Shown here: positions 33,054 to 40,101 of the stretch, piece after piece | Layout of the letters: each line of letters begins with the position of its first letter | Position numbering within the stretch: position 1 is the first letter of the stretch | Source of the DNA: Clostridiales bacterium UBA1234 | Lineage (GTDB): Bacteria; Bacillota; Clostridia; TANB77; UBA1234 | Direction: 5' to 3' | NCBI GenBank assembly: GCA_002308995.1 | Contig: DBWQ01000003.1 | Location: forward strand, 7,468 to 47,568 | DNA: 40,101 nt | Notes under the pieces: generated by a model | Seen by the model: the letters and a program-made list of their open reading frames with translations, nothing else | Database searches by the model: none | Told to the model about the DNA's origin: nothing | Position numbers and translations under genes: made by a program

Positions 33054-34445
33054 ATGTTTAAAGGGATTTATTTAAAATTAGTCACAACCTATTTAACGTT
33101 ATTTCTTGTTATTGTCTTTATTATTTCCTTTTTCACAACAAGTCTTTTTTACCGAGAGCTCAAAAAGCAAACCGAAGAAGATTTAGTCAATGCAGGGGTA
33201 AAAACCAATGCTTTAATGGAAAGGTATTATAATAACGAGATTACGAAAACAGAGCTTACCGCATGGATTAACGCCATGGGGTATATCTCTAATATCAAAA
33301 TTTATATTTTAAATCCAGATACTTCGGTACTTCATCAAGGGGATTCTGGCGAGGCAATGACGCTTACTTCCAAAGTGCGTGAAGATATGGTGCAATCGAT
33401 GAAAGGAGAAACTGTCATTGATATGACATCGCTTTCCCTCAATGCAGAAAGCGATGTAGCGTATATGACAATGCCACTCACATATAATCAACAAATTAGT
33501 GGTGTCATTATGATTTTTTCACCAGTGACAGAGATTAATACGTTACTAAAAGAAGCGTTAAAAACCATTGCAACCGTCATTTTGATTACCGTGTTATTAG
33601 GAACGCTTGCTATTTTAAAAATATCCATCAATATTTCTGAGCCAATCAAAGAAATTAGTGAAAGTGCCATTCGTATTGGTAAAGGAGAAGAAGTGCCAGA
33701 TATTGAGATTGATTCTCATGATGAAATTGGCATGCTTGCTACTTCTTTTAATGAGATGAAGAAGGAGCTCGCAGTTACTGAGCAAATGCGTAAAGAAATC
33801 GTTGCCAATATTTCACACGAACTTAGAACACCTCTTACCTCTATTATTGGGTTTATTAAGGGCATTTTAGATGGTGTCATTAATAAAGAAGAAGAGGAAA
33901 AGTATCTTTCTATCGCATATGAAGAAGCGAATCGTTTAAAAGATTTAACCAAAGATATTGTAGATGTAGCAAAACTGGAATCTGGTAGTACCAAACTGAA
34001 CGAAGAATCCTTTATTTTAAACGATTTAATGCAAGATGTGTATGTAGAGATGGAAGAGTTAGTCAAAGAAAAAAATCTTAAGCTTATTTTAGAACAAAAA
34101 GATGAAAACATAGAAATGTATGCAGATAAAGCTAAAATAAGACAAGTGTTAATAAATGTTATCAACAATGCTGTCAAATATACAGAAAAAGGGCATATCA
34201 AGTGTATCATTAGTAAGGAAGAGGAAAAGGCTAAAATCATCGTGAAAGATACCGGTATTGGAATTCAAAAAGACAAAATTTCATATTTGTTTAATAAGTT
34301 CTATACCGCCAATGATTATGGTAGTGCTACCGGCGGAGCAGGACTTGGCCTTAACATCGTAAAGAGTATTGTAGATATGCACCATGGAACCATAGAAATT
34401 GATAGTAATGTAGGAAAAGGAACCAAAGTAACCATTATCATTTAA
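33054..34445 (+). CDS. Membrane sensor histidine kinase
   Basis: The 463-residue kinase has membrane segments at about 9-32 and 168-190 flanking an extracytoplasmic sensor of ~135 residues. A HAMP domain follows (ISEPIKEISESAIRIGKGEEVPDIEI..DEIGMLATSFNEM). Then come HisKA with phospho-acceptor His255 in ANISHELRTPL, and the HATPase with N box NVINNAVKYTEKG, G1 VKDTGIGI and G2 GGAGLGLNIVKSIV. This is the full set for an active kinase. It pairs with the response regulator upstream. Two envelope-protein genes follow and are probably part of the same transcript. Confidence 0.95.
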   Translation: MFKGIYLKLVTTYLTLFLVIVFIISFFTTSLFYRELKKQTEEDLVNAGVKTNALMERYYNNEITKTELTAWINAMGYISNIKIYILNPDTSVLHQGDSGEAMTLTSKVREDMVQSMKGETVIDMTSLSLNAESDVAYMTMPLTYNQQISGVIMIFSPVTEINTLLKEALKTIATVILITVLLGTLAILKISINISEPIKEISESAIRIGKGEEVPDIEIDSHDEIGMLATSFNEMKKELAVTEQMRKEIVANISHELRTPLTSIIGFIKGILDGVINKEEEEKYLSIAYEEANRLKDLTKDIVDVAKLESGSTKLNEESFILNDLMQDVYVEMEELVKEKNLKLILEQKDENIEMYADKAKIRQVLINVINNAVKYTEKGHIKCIISKEEEKAKIIVKDTGIGIQKDKISYLFNKFYTANDYGSATGGAGLGLNIVKSIVDMHHGTIEIDSNVGKGTKVTIII

Positions 34446-34500
34446 AGCTATAGCGGTGGCTTTTGACCACCATCCAAACGAAGACAAAGGAGGTGTAGAA

Positions 34501-35061
34501 ATGAATAAAAAGTTTAGTGCCATGATTAATGTTTTAATTATTTTGCTCATGGTAGTGTTAGTGTATGTTATGCTAGAGTATTACGCACGAGGCTCCGAAA
34601 AATACACCGAAAAAGTAGTTAGCATTTCTACGCCAGATACCATGAGTTTGCCTAATGGAGAAAGTAAAAAAATCATTGATAAAATAGAACCAACTAAGCA
34701 ACCAGATATGAATCAAACTTCTCATACTACGGAGAAACTAGAAGTAGTATCAGGGGATGAGACGAAGACATCTTTGGAAGAAGAGAAAACACCAAATGCT
34801 ACTATGGCAGAAACAGTAGGTGAAATACCATCAGAAGAAGCACCGATAGAAAACAAAACTCCACAAAAGCAAGAAACAAAGGTGATAGAAGAAACATCCT
34901 CGATGATTATTACCTCGGAAAATGAGATTTCAAATAGCGAAAAACGAGAAATTTTAAGTGATTTGGATAAGACACTAATGGAACTATTAGACGTTGTGGA
35001 TAAGGTACAGCCTGTGGATGAAACAAGACTCATCACGGATAGCGAGGTGCCGACACCATGA
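34501..35061 (+). CDS. Single-pass protein with long acidic disordered tail, 186 aa
   Basis: Family not recognised. The ATG at 34501 has SD AAAGGAGGTG. One membrane segment lies at about residues 8-28 (AMINVLIILLMVVLVYVML). It is followed by ~120 residues rich in Glu, Thr, Ser, Pro and Lys that look disordered, then a short helix at about 160-180 (EKREILSDLDKTLMELLDVVDKV). It lies 55 nt after the kinase and overlaps the next gene by ATGA. It is likely a surface or cytoplasmic-face accessory of the two-component system; the topology was not determined. Confidence 0.75.
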   Translation: MNKKFSAMINVLIILLMVVLVYVMLEYYARGSEKYTEKVVSISTPDTMSLPNGESKKIIDKIEPTKQPDMNQTSHTTEKLEVVSGDETKTSLEEEKTPNATMAETVGEIPSEEAPIENKTPQKQETKVIEETSSMIITSENEISNSEKREILSDLDKTLMELLDVVDKVQPVDETRLITDSEVPTP

Positions 35062-35555
35062 AAAAATTTGTATTTATTTGGTTAGTCATTTGGATGCTAG
35101 CATTTTCACATGTGTTGGCAACCGACTTAAATCCTGATGCCACCATTCCGGAAATGAGTTTTGAGGATTTATTGCAAGCCATGATTTCTAGAGGTGCCAA
35201 AGTGGACATTATTAAAAAGAATAATGTGGAAATTACGGTACTAAAAGAAACATTAAAGCAAAAGATTGTCGAAGCAGCAGGAAAGGTAAATGAGCTAAAA
35301 CTAGAAGTTTCGAATGATGAACTAAGTGTCACAGATGAAACTATCGAAGAATTAAAAAATCTACTTACCTTTTTACAAGTATCCAAAAGAACTTTAGAAG
35401 AAGATGTGGACAAGATTTCATCCGAAATAGATAGTATTTTAGACCTAATTGCCACCAAGAGCATGCAACTAGACCAGTATGACTTATTAATTGAAAAACA
35501 AAATGAGGTTATTGTAGAGATGAAAACTATTTTAGGGGAAGTTAGCAAAATATAA
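35058..35555 (+). CDS. Secreted helical protein, 165 aa, unknown
   Basis: Family not recognised. A signal peptide (MKKFVFIWLVIWMLAFSHVLA) is followed by a mature part of about 143 residues that is nearly all predicted helix, with heptad-like repeats (EITVLKETLKQKIVEAAGKV ... LEEDVDKISSEIDSILDLIA ... LIEKQNEVIVEMKTIL), suggesting a coiled-coil hairpin. It starts inside the stop of the previous gene (ATGA), so the two are made together. It is the last gene of the response regulator-kinase transcript. Confidence 0.8.
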   Translation: MKKFVFIWLVIWMLAFSHVLATDLNPDATIPEMSFEDLLQAMISRGAKVDIIKKNNVEITVLKETLKQKIVEAAGKVNELKLEVSNDELSVTDETIEELKNLLTFLQVSKRTLEEDVDKISSEIDSILDLIATKSMQLDQYDLLIEKQNEVIVEMKTILGEVSKI

Positions 35556-35559
35556 AAAG

Positions 35560-35586
35560 TGGTGGCGGGCTAAAAAACCGCCACCA
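35560..35586 (+). terminator. GC-rich hairpin ending the two-component transcript
   Basis: A perfect 9-bp stem TGGTGGCGG / CCGCCACCA begins 5 nt after the stop codon. Downstream is AAAATGTG rather than T's. On the opposite strand the stem is followed by CTTTTTAT, so its polarity as a terminator favours the minus strand. Confidence 0.5.
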
Positions 35587-35622
35587 AAATGTGTGGAAAA
35601 TAACTAAAATCAATAAAATTAC

Positions 35623-35651
35623 TTGCCAAGAGCCAAAACATATGCTACACT
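35623..35651 (+). promoter_or_regulatory. Promoter of tRNA-Trp
   Basis: TTGCCA (35623-35628), 17 nt, TACACT (35646-35651), 20 nt before the tRNA. Confidence 0.65.
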
Positions 35652-35671
35652 AATAAAGTACAAATTGAGAT

Positions 35672-35745
35672 AGGGGTGTAGTTCATCGGTAGAATAAGAG
35701 TCTCCAAAACTCCAGAGGAGGGTTCGATTCCTTCCACCCCTGCCA
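35672..35745 (+). tRNA. tRNA-Trp (anticodon CCA)
   Basis: A 74-nt cloverleaf. The acceptor stem AGGGGTG pairs with CACCCCT, discriminator G, encoded CCA. The anticodon loop CTCCAAA gives anticodon CCA (tryptophan, codon TGG). The T-arm GAGGG-TTCGATT-CCTTC has one G-T pair. The outermost anticodon-stem position looks like an A-C mismatch. Confidence 0.95.
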
Positions 35746-35775
35746 AAAAAGCTTGCATAGCAAGAGATTGTTGAG

Positions 35776-35860
35776 AGTGAATAGTAAGGTTTGTTACTTG
35801 CCCATTTGGTCATGCCGGGTAGCAAGTTATAAAGGCTTTATTGTTCACTTTTTCTTTTTA
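35776..35860 (+). ncRNA. Structured RNA with terminator after tRNA-Trp
   Basis: An outer stem AGTGAATAGTAAGG (35776-35789) pairs with CTTTATTGTTCACT (35836-35849), including G-T pairs. It encloses an inner stem ACTTGC / GCAAGT (35796-35801 with 35822-35827) extended by CC/GG, and is followed by TTTTTCTTTTT. It could be the tRNA-Trp terminator, a small RNA, or an attenuator for the glycosyltransferase that starts 30 nt later. No known family is recognised. Confidence 0.5.
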
Positions 35861-35889
35861 GAAGTCGGTTATAGAAAAGGGTGATACCA

Positions 35890-37074
35890 TTGAATATCTT
35901 ATTGACATGCAATACATACTACCCATGCATGGATGGGGTGCAGTTTGTCACACAGTACCTTGCAGAAGGTCTTAATCAAAAAGGGCATCATGTGACAGTT
36001 GTAACTAATTTTTATCAAGAATTAACGAAGGCGTTTGAAGAAGAATACCATGGTGTAGTGATTAAGCGATTTGAAATGGGAACCAAGCATACGTTTCATT
36101 ATGGAGATAAAAAAGCGTATGTTGCTATGATCAAAGAACTTGCAGGGCAAAATGATATCATGGTAAATGTGTGCACCCAGTGTGCCCCTACAGATTTTTT
36201 GTTAGATTCTTTAGATGAAATTAAGATCCCTAAGGTGCTATATCTTCATTCTATGATGGATTTTCAATATCATAAAGATGACTTTAAGACATGCAAAGCT
36301 TTTGCAAGGAAGATTTTTGAAAATGTGAGATGGAAGATATACTACCATCACAATAAACATAATTTTCTTAAATATGATATCGTTACACAACTACATGAAA
36401 AAGACTATGCGACAGATTTCTTTTTGCAACAATACGGGATTCACAGTGCCATCATGGAAAATGCTGCTGAGGATTCTTTTTTTGATGATAGTGTGGATGA
36501 TAGTGTTGTCGTTCCTCAAAAATATTTAATTAATGTTTCTAACTATTTAGAAAGAAAAAATCAAGAAAAAGGAATGGAACTATTTTTAAAAGCAAATATC
36601 TCACCAGAATGTGAGCTTTTGTTCATCGGATCAGGAAAAAATGCTTATTATGAACATCTTACCCAAAAGTATGCAAAGTATTGTCAAAATAATCCGAATG
36701 CGAAGAAGGTTCGTTTTTTATATGGAATTCCTAGAAATCAAATAGCAACTTACGTGAAAAAAGCAAGTGCATATCTGATGACAAGCCGATGGGAAGCATT
36801 TCCGATTTCGCTCGTGGAGTCAATGGCTGCAGGGACTCCTTTTATTTCAAGTGATGTTGGCATCGTTAAATACCTTTCTGGAGGGAAAGTGTGCCATACA
36901 GACGCAGAAATGATTCAGTGGATAGAAAAATTAATGACGGATGATACAACGAATCAAGCACTTGGCAATGCTGGCAAAACGGAAGCACAAAAGAGGTATT
37001 CCATTCACGATAAAGTGGATGCTTTTGAAAAGCTATTAATAGAACTTCAAAATCAAAAGAAAGAGAAAAAGTGA
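35890..37074 (+). CDS. GT4-family glycosyltransferase
   Basis: The 394-residue protein has two Rossmann-like halves. The N-terminal one is NILLTCNTYYPCMDGVQFVTQYLAEGL with a G-V-x loop. The C-terminal one has LLFIGSGKNAYY and the donor-binding motif EAFPISLVESMAAGTPFISSDVG (E-x7-E type) of retaining GT4 enzymes. The start is probably TTG at 35890, since AAAGGGTGAT lies 4-8 nt before it; a GTG at 35881 overlaps that SD and is less likely. A flippase gene follows 4 nt later, suggesting a role in cell-surface polysaccharide assembly. Confidence 0.88.
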   Translation: MNILLTCNTYYPCMDGVQFVTQYLAEGLNQKGHHVTVVTNFYQELTKAFEEEYHGVVIKRFEMGTKHTFHYGDKKAYVAMIKELAGQNDIMVNVCTQCAPTDFLLDSLDEIKIPKVLYLHSMMDFQYHKDDFKTCKAFARKIFENVRWKIYYHHNKHNFLKYDIVTQLHEKDYATDFFLQQYGIHSAIMENAAEDSFFDDSVDDSVVVPQKYLINVSNYLERKNQEKGMELFLKANISPECELLFIGSGKNAYYEHLTQKYAKYCQNNPNAKKVRFLYGIPRNQIATYVKKASAYLMTSRWEAFPISLVESMAAGTPFISSDVGIVKYLSGGKVCHTDAEMIQWIEKLMTDDTTNQALGNAGKTEAQKRYSIHDKVDAFEKLLIELQNQKKEKK

Positions 37075-37078
37075 TGAT

Positions 37079-38506
37079 ATGAAAGAAAAAACAAAAAAAT
37101 TATTTGGAAATACAATCATCTTTTTCATCGGTAGTATTGGCTCAAAATTAATACAGTTTTTTTTGATTCCTCTGTATACTTATACCTTAACTACGGAGCA
37201 ATATGGGGTGACAGACTATGTCTTTATGGCTATTAATTTTTTGATGCCATTCTTTTCGATTCAGCTTTCTGATTCCGTATTACGATTTGGTCTAGACAAA
37301 AGCAAAAATCAAGAGGATGTTATTAACGCAACCTTTAAACTCTTGATGATAGGAACCATCTTTTCGATACTTCTTTCGCCACTTCTTAAATTTGTGGGGC
37401 CACTTAAGGATTGGATTGTATTTTTTGTTTTAATTATGAATTTAAGAATATATCGAGATATTTTGGCAATCCTATTAAAAGTAAGAGAACAAAACAAATT
37501 GTTTGCAGTGGATAGTATCGTATATACATTTGTATTATGCGTTTCTAGTATTTTATTATTGGTAGTTTATCCAATGCAAATTAAAGGGTATTTTTTATCG
37601 TATGTGATAGCAAATCTGATTTCTATTTTGTTTATTTGCATCGCATCCAAAATGTCTTTTGGATGGGTGAGAAAACCACTTGATAAAGAACTAACCAAAA
37701 AGATCGTTATCTATTCCATTCCACTCATATTCAACAGTATAGCATTTTGGGTCAATGCAGCATTTGATCGCTATATGTTAGAAATGCTAGTGGGAATGGC
37801 TAGTGTTGGTATTTATGCCATCGCTTCCAAAATTCCCTCTATCATGACAACTTTTGCGGGTATCTTTAATCAAGCGTGGCTCATTTCTTCGATTAATGAA
37901 TTTGAAACGGAAAAAGACGTTAGTTTTTATGCCGATATTTTTAAGCATTATTGCAGTATCTCTTATGTGATGTGTGCATTAATACTATTTGTCATTGAGC
38001 CATTTATGAAGTTTTACGTAAGTCATGACTACGTCATCGCGTGGAAGTATGCGATGTTTCTAATTTTAGCTGCTGTTTTTTCTGGAATTTGTGCATTTGT
38101 TAACAGTATTTTGTATGCGTATAAAAAGAATGTGAGTTCCACCATTACCACCATCTGTGGAGCAGGGATAAATGTCATCTTGAATTTGGTGTTGATACCT
38201 CGCTTTGAAATTTTAGGCGCTTGTATTGCTACGGTTATTTCATGGTTTGTTATCATGCTTTTGAGGTTCTATTTTGTTAAAAAAATCATACCACTTCCTA
38301 TTCCTTATCAAAAGCTAGGATTCATGACACTCTTATTGGTAGTGGAAACAGGACTTCACTATTATTATGAAACTAATCTAATGCTAACTTTGGTATATGG
38401 CTTGATAACACTAGTAATTCTAATGTTTGAAAAAGAGTTTTTGATACAAATGAAAACGATAGTAGTATCGAAAATCCCTTTCCTAAAAAAAGGAGAAAAC
38501 AAATGA
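37079..38506 (+). CDS. Oligosaccharide flippase (Wzx/MATE-like)
   Basis: The 475-residue protein has about 12-14 hydrophobic segments and the typical N-terminus of polysaccharide biosynthesis exporters (KKLFGNTIIFFIGSIGSKLIQFFLIPLYTYTLTTEQYGVTDY). It has the repeat-half motif IPLIFNSIAFWVNAAFDRYMLEMLVGMASVGIYAIASKIPSI. Such proteins flip lipid-linked sugar repeat units across the membrane. It begins 4 nt after the glycosyltransferase stop, with only a weak SD, so it is probably translationally coupled. With just one transferase next to it, this is not a complete capsule cluster. Confidence 0.92.
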   Translation: MKEKTKKLFGNTIIFFIGSIGSKLIQFFLIPLYTYTLTTEQYGVTDYVFMAINFLMPFFSIQLSDSVLRFGLDKSKNQEDVINATFKLLMIGTIFSILLSPLLKFVGPLKDWIVFFVLIMNLRIYRDILAILLKVREQNKLFAVDSIVYTFVLCVSSILLLVVYPMQIKGYFLSYVIANLISILFICIASKMSFGWVRKPLDKELTKKIVIYSIPLIFNSIAFWVNAAFDRYMLEMLVGMASVGIYAIASKIPSIMTTFAGIFNQAWLISSINEFETEKDVSFYADIFKHYCSISYVMCALILFVIEPFMKFYVSHDYVIAWKYAMFLILAAVFSGICAFVNSILYAYKKNVSSTITTICGAGINVILNLVLIPRFEILGACIATVISWFVIMLLRFYFVKKIIPLPIPYQKLGFMTLLLVVETGLHYYYETNLMLTLVYGLITLVILMFEKEFLIQMKTIVVSKIPFLKKGENK

Positions 38507-38524
38507 TAAATTTTAAAAAAAGTG

Positions 38525-38553
38525 TTGCATTATGAAAAAGTTTACGATAAAAT
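38525..38553 (+). promoter_or_regulatory. Promoter of the CBM25-like gene
   Basis: TTGCAT (38525-38530), 17 nt, TAAAAT (38548-38553), 36 nt before the ATG. Confidence 0.6.
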
Positions 38554-38589
38554 GAAAATGATTTATATGATACAAAGGAGATATGAGAG

Positions 38590-39012
38590 ATGAGTACAAA
38601 GAAAAGCACAGAAAAAACTTATGAACTAAAATACACAGGATGGCTTACAGAAGGAACAAATTCGACAGTTTATTTACACTATGGCACACAAAACTGGACA
38701 GATGTTACCGAGACAAAAATGAGAAAACTAAAAAGTTGTTACAAAACAGAGATTACGGTTCCAGCTTCAACAAGTATCAGTTTTTGCTTCAGAGATACAG
38801 AAGGAAACTGGGATAACAATTCTGGAAATGATTATTGGTACACGCCTTCTATTGGTGAAACGTACTCATGTGTTGAAATCACAGAAACATCTACTCCTAC
38901 TACCACAACTACGAGTACAACAAGAGGTACAAGAAGCACATCGAAAACGACTTCTTCTACCCCAACTACTAGAAAGACAACTACGTCTACCAGAAGAACA
39001 ACAAGAACATAG
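38590..39012 (+). CDS. Stand-alone CBM25-like carbohydrate-binding protein with Thr/Arg tail
   Basis: Residues about 10-97 resemble a CBM25/CBM53 starch-binding module: STVYLHYGTQNWTDV, MRKLKSCYKTEITVPA, SISFCFRDTEGNWDNNSGNDYWY. This is the usual order V-x-LHYG...W...M......Y..I.VP....I.FCF.D..G.WDNN.G. The last ~40 residues are a low-complexity Thr/Ser tail that becomes basic at the end (TTRKTTTSTRRTTRT). There is no signal peptide or enzyme domain, so it may be cytosolic and bind glycogen, or be exported by a non-classical route. SD AAAGGAG, own promoter and own terminator make it a single-gene unit. Confidence 0.75.
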   Translation: MSTKKSTEKTYELKYTGWLTEGTNSTVYLHYGTQNWTDVTETKMRKLKSCYKTEITVPASTSISFCFRDTEGNWDNNSGNDYWYTPSIGETYSCVEITETSTPTTTTTSTTRGTRSTSKTTSSTPTTRKTTTSTRRTTRT

Positions 39013-39020
39013 TAAATTGT

Positions 39021-39049
39021 GCCGGCTAAGAAGATAGCCGGCTTTATTT
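39021..39049 (+). terminator. Terminator of the CBM25-like gene
   Basis: An 8-bp perfect GC-rich stem GCCGGCTA / TAGCCGGC with a 6-nt loop is followed by TTTATTTA. Confidence 0.85.
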
Positions 39050-39113
39050 ATGCATTTATGCTTATTTTATCTATCAAAAGAATGCATGGAAAGGACTGAG
39101 AACAATTAATAAC

Positions 39114-39610
39114 ATGCCACTCGAAATCGAAAGAAAATTCTTAATTGCGATGCCAAATCTTGAATGGATTACCCAAAATCATGTGTGCCAAGTGGCGCAT
39201 ATCACGCAAACTTATTTAGGAAAGAATCAAGACGGGTTTGGCAGTAGGGTAAGAATGATGGAAATCAACCGGAACGGTAAAGTACTATCATACGGCCAAA
39301 AAGATGCTCCATGGGTTTACTCGCATTGAACTAGAAAAAGAAATCACTCAGGAAGAATATCAAAAGTATTTGCGGAAAAAAAGAAAAGATTACAACCCTA
39401 CATAAAACGCGCTATATCATATCGCTCAATGGCCTTAAATACGAAATTGATATTTATCCATTTTGGAAAGAAACGGCCATATTAGAAATAGAATTAACCT
39501 CTGAAAAACAAGAGTTTACAATACCAGATTTTATAGAGGTAATTGGAGAGGTAACCAATAACTTAGATTACAGCAATCATTCATTGGCTAAAAAGTATGG
39601 TGTATCATAA
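39114..39610 (+). pseudogene. CYTH-domain (triphosphate tunnel metalloenzyme) gene with two frameshifts
   Basis: CYTH enzymes act on triphosphate substrates and start with the signature ExExK, here LEIERKFLI. The reading continues in three pieces: frame A to about 39297, a second frame giving KMLHGFTRIELEKEITQEEYQKYL to about 39380, and a third giving KTRYIISLNGLKYEIDIYPFWKETAILEIEL to the stop at 39608-39610. Removing one A from the A5 run at 39298-39302 and one A from the A7 run at 39376-39382 restores a continuous CYTH protein of about 165 residues. This may be decay, sequencing indels in homopolymers, or slippage. The ATG at 39114 lacks a close SD; AAAGGA lies 9 nt before an in-frame ATT at 39105. 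Confidence 0.8.
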
Positions 39611-39616
39611 ATATTG

Positions 39617-39641
39617 TGGCGGCCTTAGACCGCCATTTTTT
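39617..39641 (+). terminator. Terminator after the CYTH gene
   Basis: A 6-bp GC-rich stem TGGCGG / CCGCCA with a 7-nt loop is followed by TTTTTT. Confidence 0.75.
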
Positions 39642-39656
39642 GATGCAAAATAAGGA

Positions 39657-39679
39657 TGGCGACCTTTTTGGGGTCGCCA
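39657..39679 (-). terminator. Hairpin downstream of trmL
   Basis: An 8-bp stem TGGCGACC / GGTCGCCA lies just after the trmL stop on the minus strand. The trailing sequence is ATCCTTATTTT, an imperfect T-run. Confidence 0.55.
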
Positions 39680-39687
39680 CTTATATA

Positions 39688-40101
39688 TCATTCTATATTG
39701 AAATAAGGACTTACTTCTTGTAGAGTGGAAAAGCCATCTTGACGAAGAATTTCGTAGACGACAATTGCCACTGAATTGGATAAATTAAGGGAACGAAGTG
39801 ATTCCTTCATCGGGATACGAACAGCAGTATCAAAGTGGTCTAATAGAAAGCTTTCAGGAAGTCCTTTGGTTTCTTTGCCAAATAAAACAAAAACTTCTTC
39901 AAATTGGCAATAATTTACATCAGAATAACATTTTTTTCCTTTGGTAGTTAGTGAAAACATATTGCCTGTAGGAGGGTATTTTTTTAAAAATGCCTCAAAA
40001 GAAGCATGTTCTTCAATTTCTACTTTATCCCAGTAATCAAGTCCAGCTCTTTTGACTTGTTTTTCGGATATGTCAAACCCTAGAGGATGCACTAAATGTA
40101 G
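39688..40101 (-). CDS. trmL: tRNA (cytidine(34)-2'-O)-methyltransferase TrmL, 5' end cut by the window
   Basis: SPOUT-family enzyme that methylates the 2'-O of the wobble nucleotide in tRNA-Leu. The reading frame is open to the window edge, reading LHLVHPLGFDISEKQVKRAGLDYW. About 20 residues (the LVEPEIPxNTGNIAR start) are missing, so no start is visible here; the GTG at 40090-40092 is an internal Val. The SPOUT knot motifs VFVLFGKETKGLPESFL and IPMKESLRSLNLSNSVAIVVYE are present and bind SAM. Confidence 0.93.
   Translation of the reverse strand, partial: LHLVHPLGFDISEKQVKRAGLDYWDKVEIEEHASFEAFLKKYPPTGNMFSLTTKGKKCYSDVNYCQFEEVFVLFGKETKGLPESFLLDHFDTAVRIPMKESLRSLNLSNSVAIVVYEILRQDGFSTLQEVSPYFNIE

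Noticed and set aside
35033..35548. Minus-strand open frame of 171 codons opposite the secreted helical protein gene
   Set aside because: Antisense shadow of heptad-rich coding sequence; the plus-strand gene has a signal peptide and translational coupling.
35619..35825. Minus-strand open frame crossing tRNA-Trp
   Set aside because: It overlaps a clear tRNA gene and a structured RNA on the other strand and has no start signals.
38828..39037. Leu/Arg-rich frame overlapping the Thr-rich tail of the CBM25-like gene
   Set aside because: Out-of-frame reading of repeated ACN/AGN codons; no SD.

Overview
The window is a 40.1-kb chromosomal segment of an AT-rich, low-GC Gram-positive bacterium. It is most likely a Clostridia-type Firmicute, probably gut-associated. 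The indications are AAGGAGG-type Shine-Dalgarno (SD) sites, sigma-A style promoters (TTGnnn-N17-TAnnnT), S-layer homology repeats, a SleB-type wall hydrolase, a DUF421/DUF4363 pair, an ECF sigma with a DUF4367-like anti-sigma partner, and Firmicute-type MutS2, FtsK/SpoIIIE, MtaB and ArgS. Species was not determined. No transposase, integrase, CRISPR array, rRNA or prophage module is visible.

Layout. 1-1260: tRNA-Thr(CGT) on the minus strand, then a two-gene unit (small membrane protein plus a uridine-kinase-like protein with an altered P-loop). 1330-6485: glycolytic cluster gap / pgk / unknown membrane protein / tpiA / gpmI, with two hairpins between gap and pgk. 6528-8650: a divergent small acidic membrane protein, a shrunken enolase-like protein where eno would normally follow gpmI, and a coiled-coil protein whose SD and start codon are separated by a 10-bp hairpin. 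8684-12700: an SLH protein and a 1077-residue secreted protein. 12713-18931: mutS2, a SleB-like hydrolase, an isolated small gene with its own promoter and terminator, and ftsK/spoIIIE. 19005-24151: two metallo-beta-lactamase/beta-CASP-like proteins flanking a minus-strand membrane protein and a DUF421-DUF4363 pair. 24152-29787: metallophosphoesterase and mtaB, convergent with a cardiolipin synthase, which is divergent from argS. 29793-31841: a structured RNA, then ECF sigma / anti-sigma / small secreted protein. 31842-32317: gene-poor stretch with hairpins. 32318-35586: response regulator, histidine kinase and two envelope proteins. 35623-38506: tRNA-Trp(CCA), a structured RNA, then a GT4 glycosyltransferase and a Wzx-like flippase. 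38525-39050: a stand-alone CBM25-like protein with a Thr-rich tail. 39114-40101: a CYTH gene with two frameshifts, and a 5'-truncated trmL on the minus strand.

How the genes fit together: the core is central glycolysis and housekeeping (DNA segregation, recombination control, tRNA modification, aminoacylation). Interleaved are several envelope modules: the SLH pair, the ECF sigma module, the two-component module and the polysaccharide module.

The observations most worth following are the pseudo-enolase beside the glycolytic operon, the SD-hairpin-AUG arrangement, the mutually exclusive hairpins between argS and the sigma operon, and the isolated single-gene cassettes with less AT-rich codon use. 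All homology calls are from reading motifs; no database search was run.
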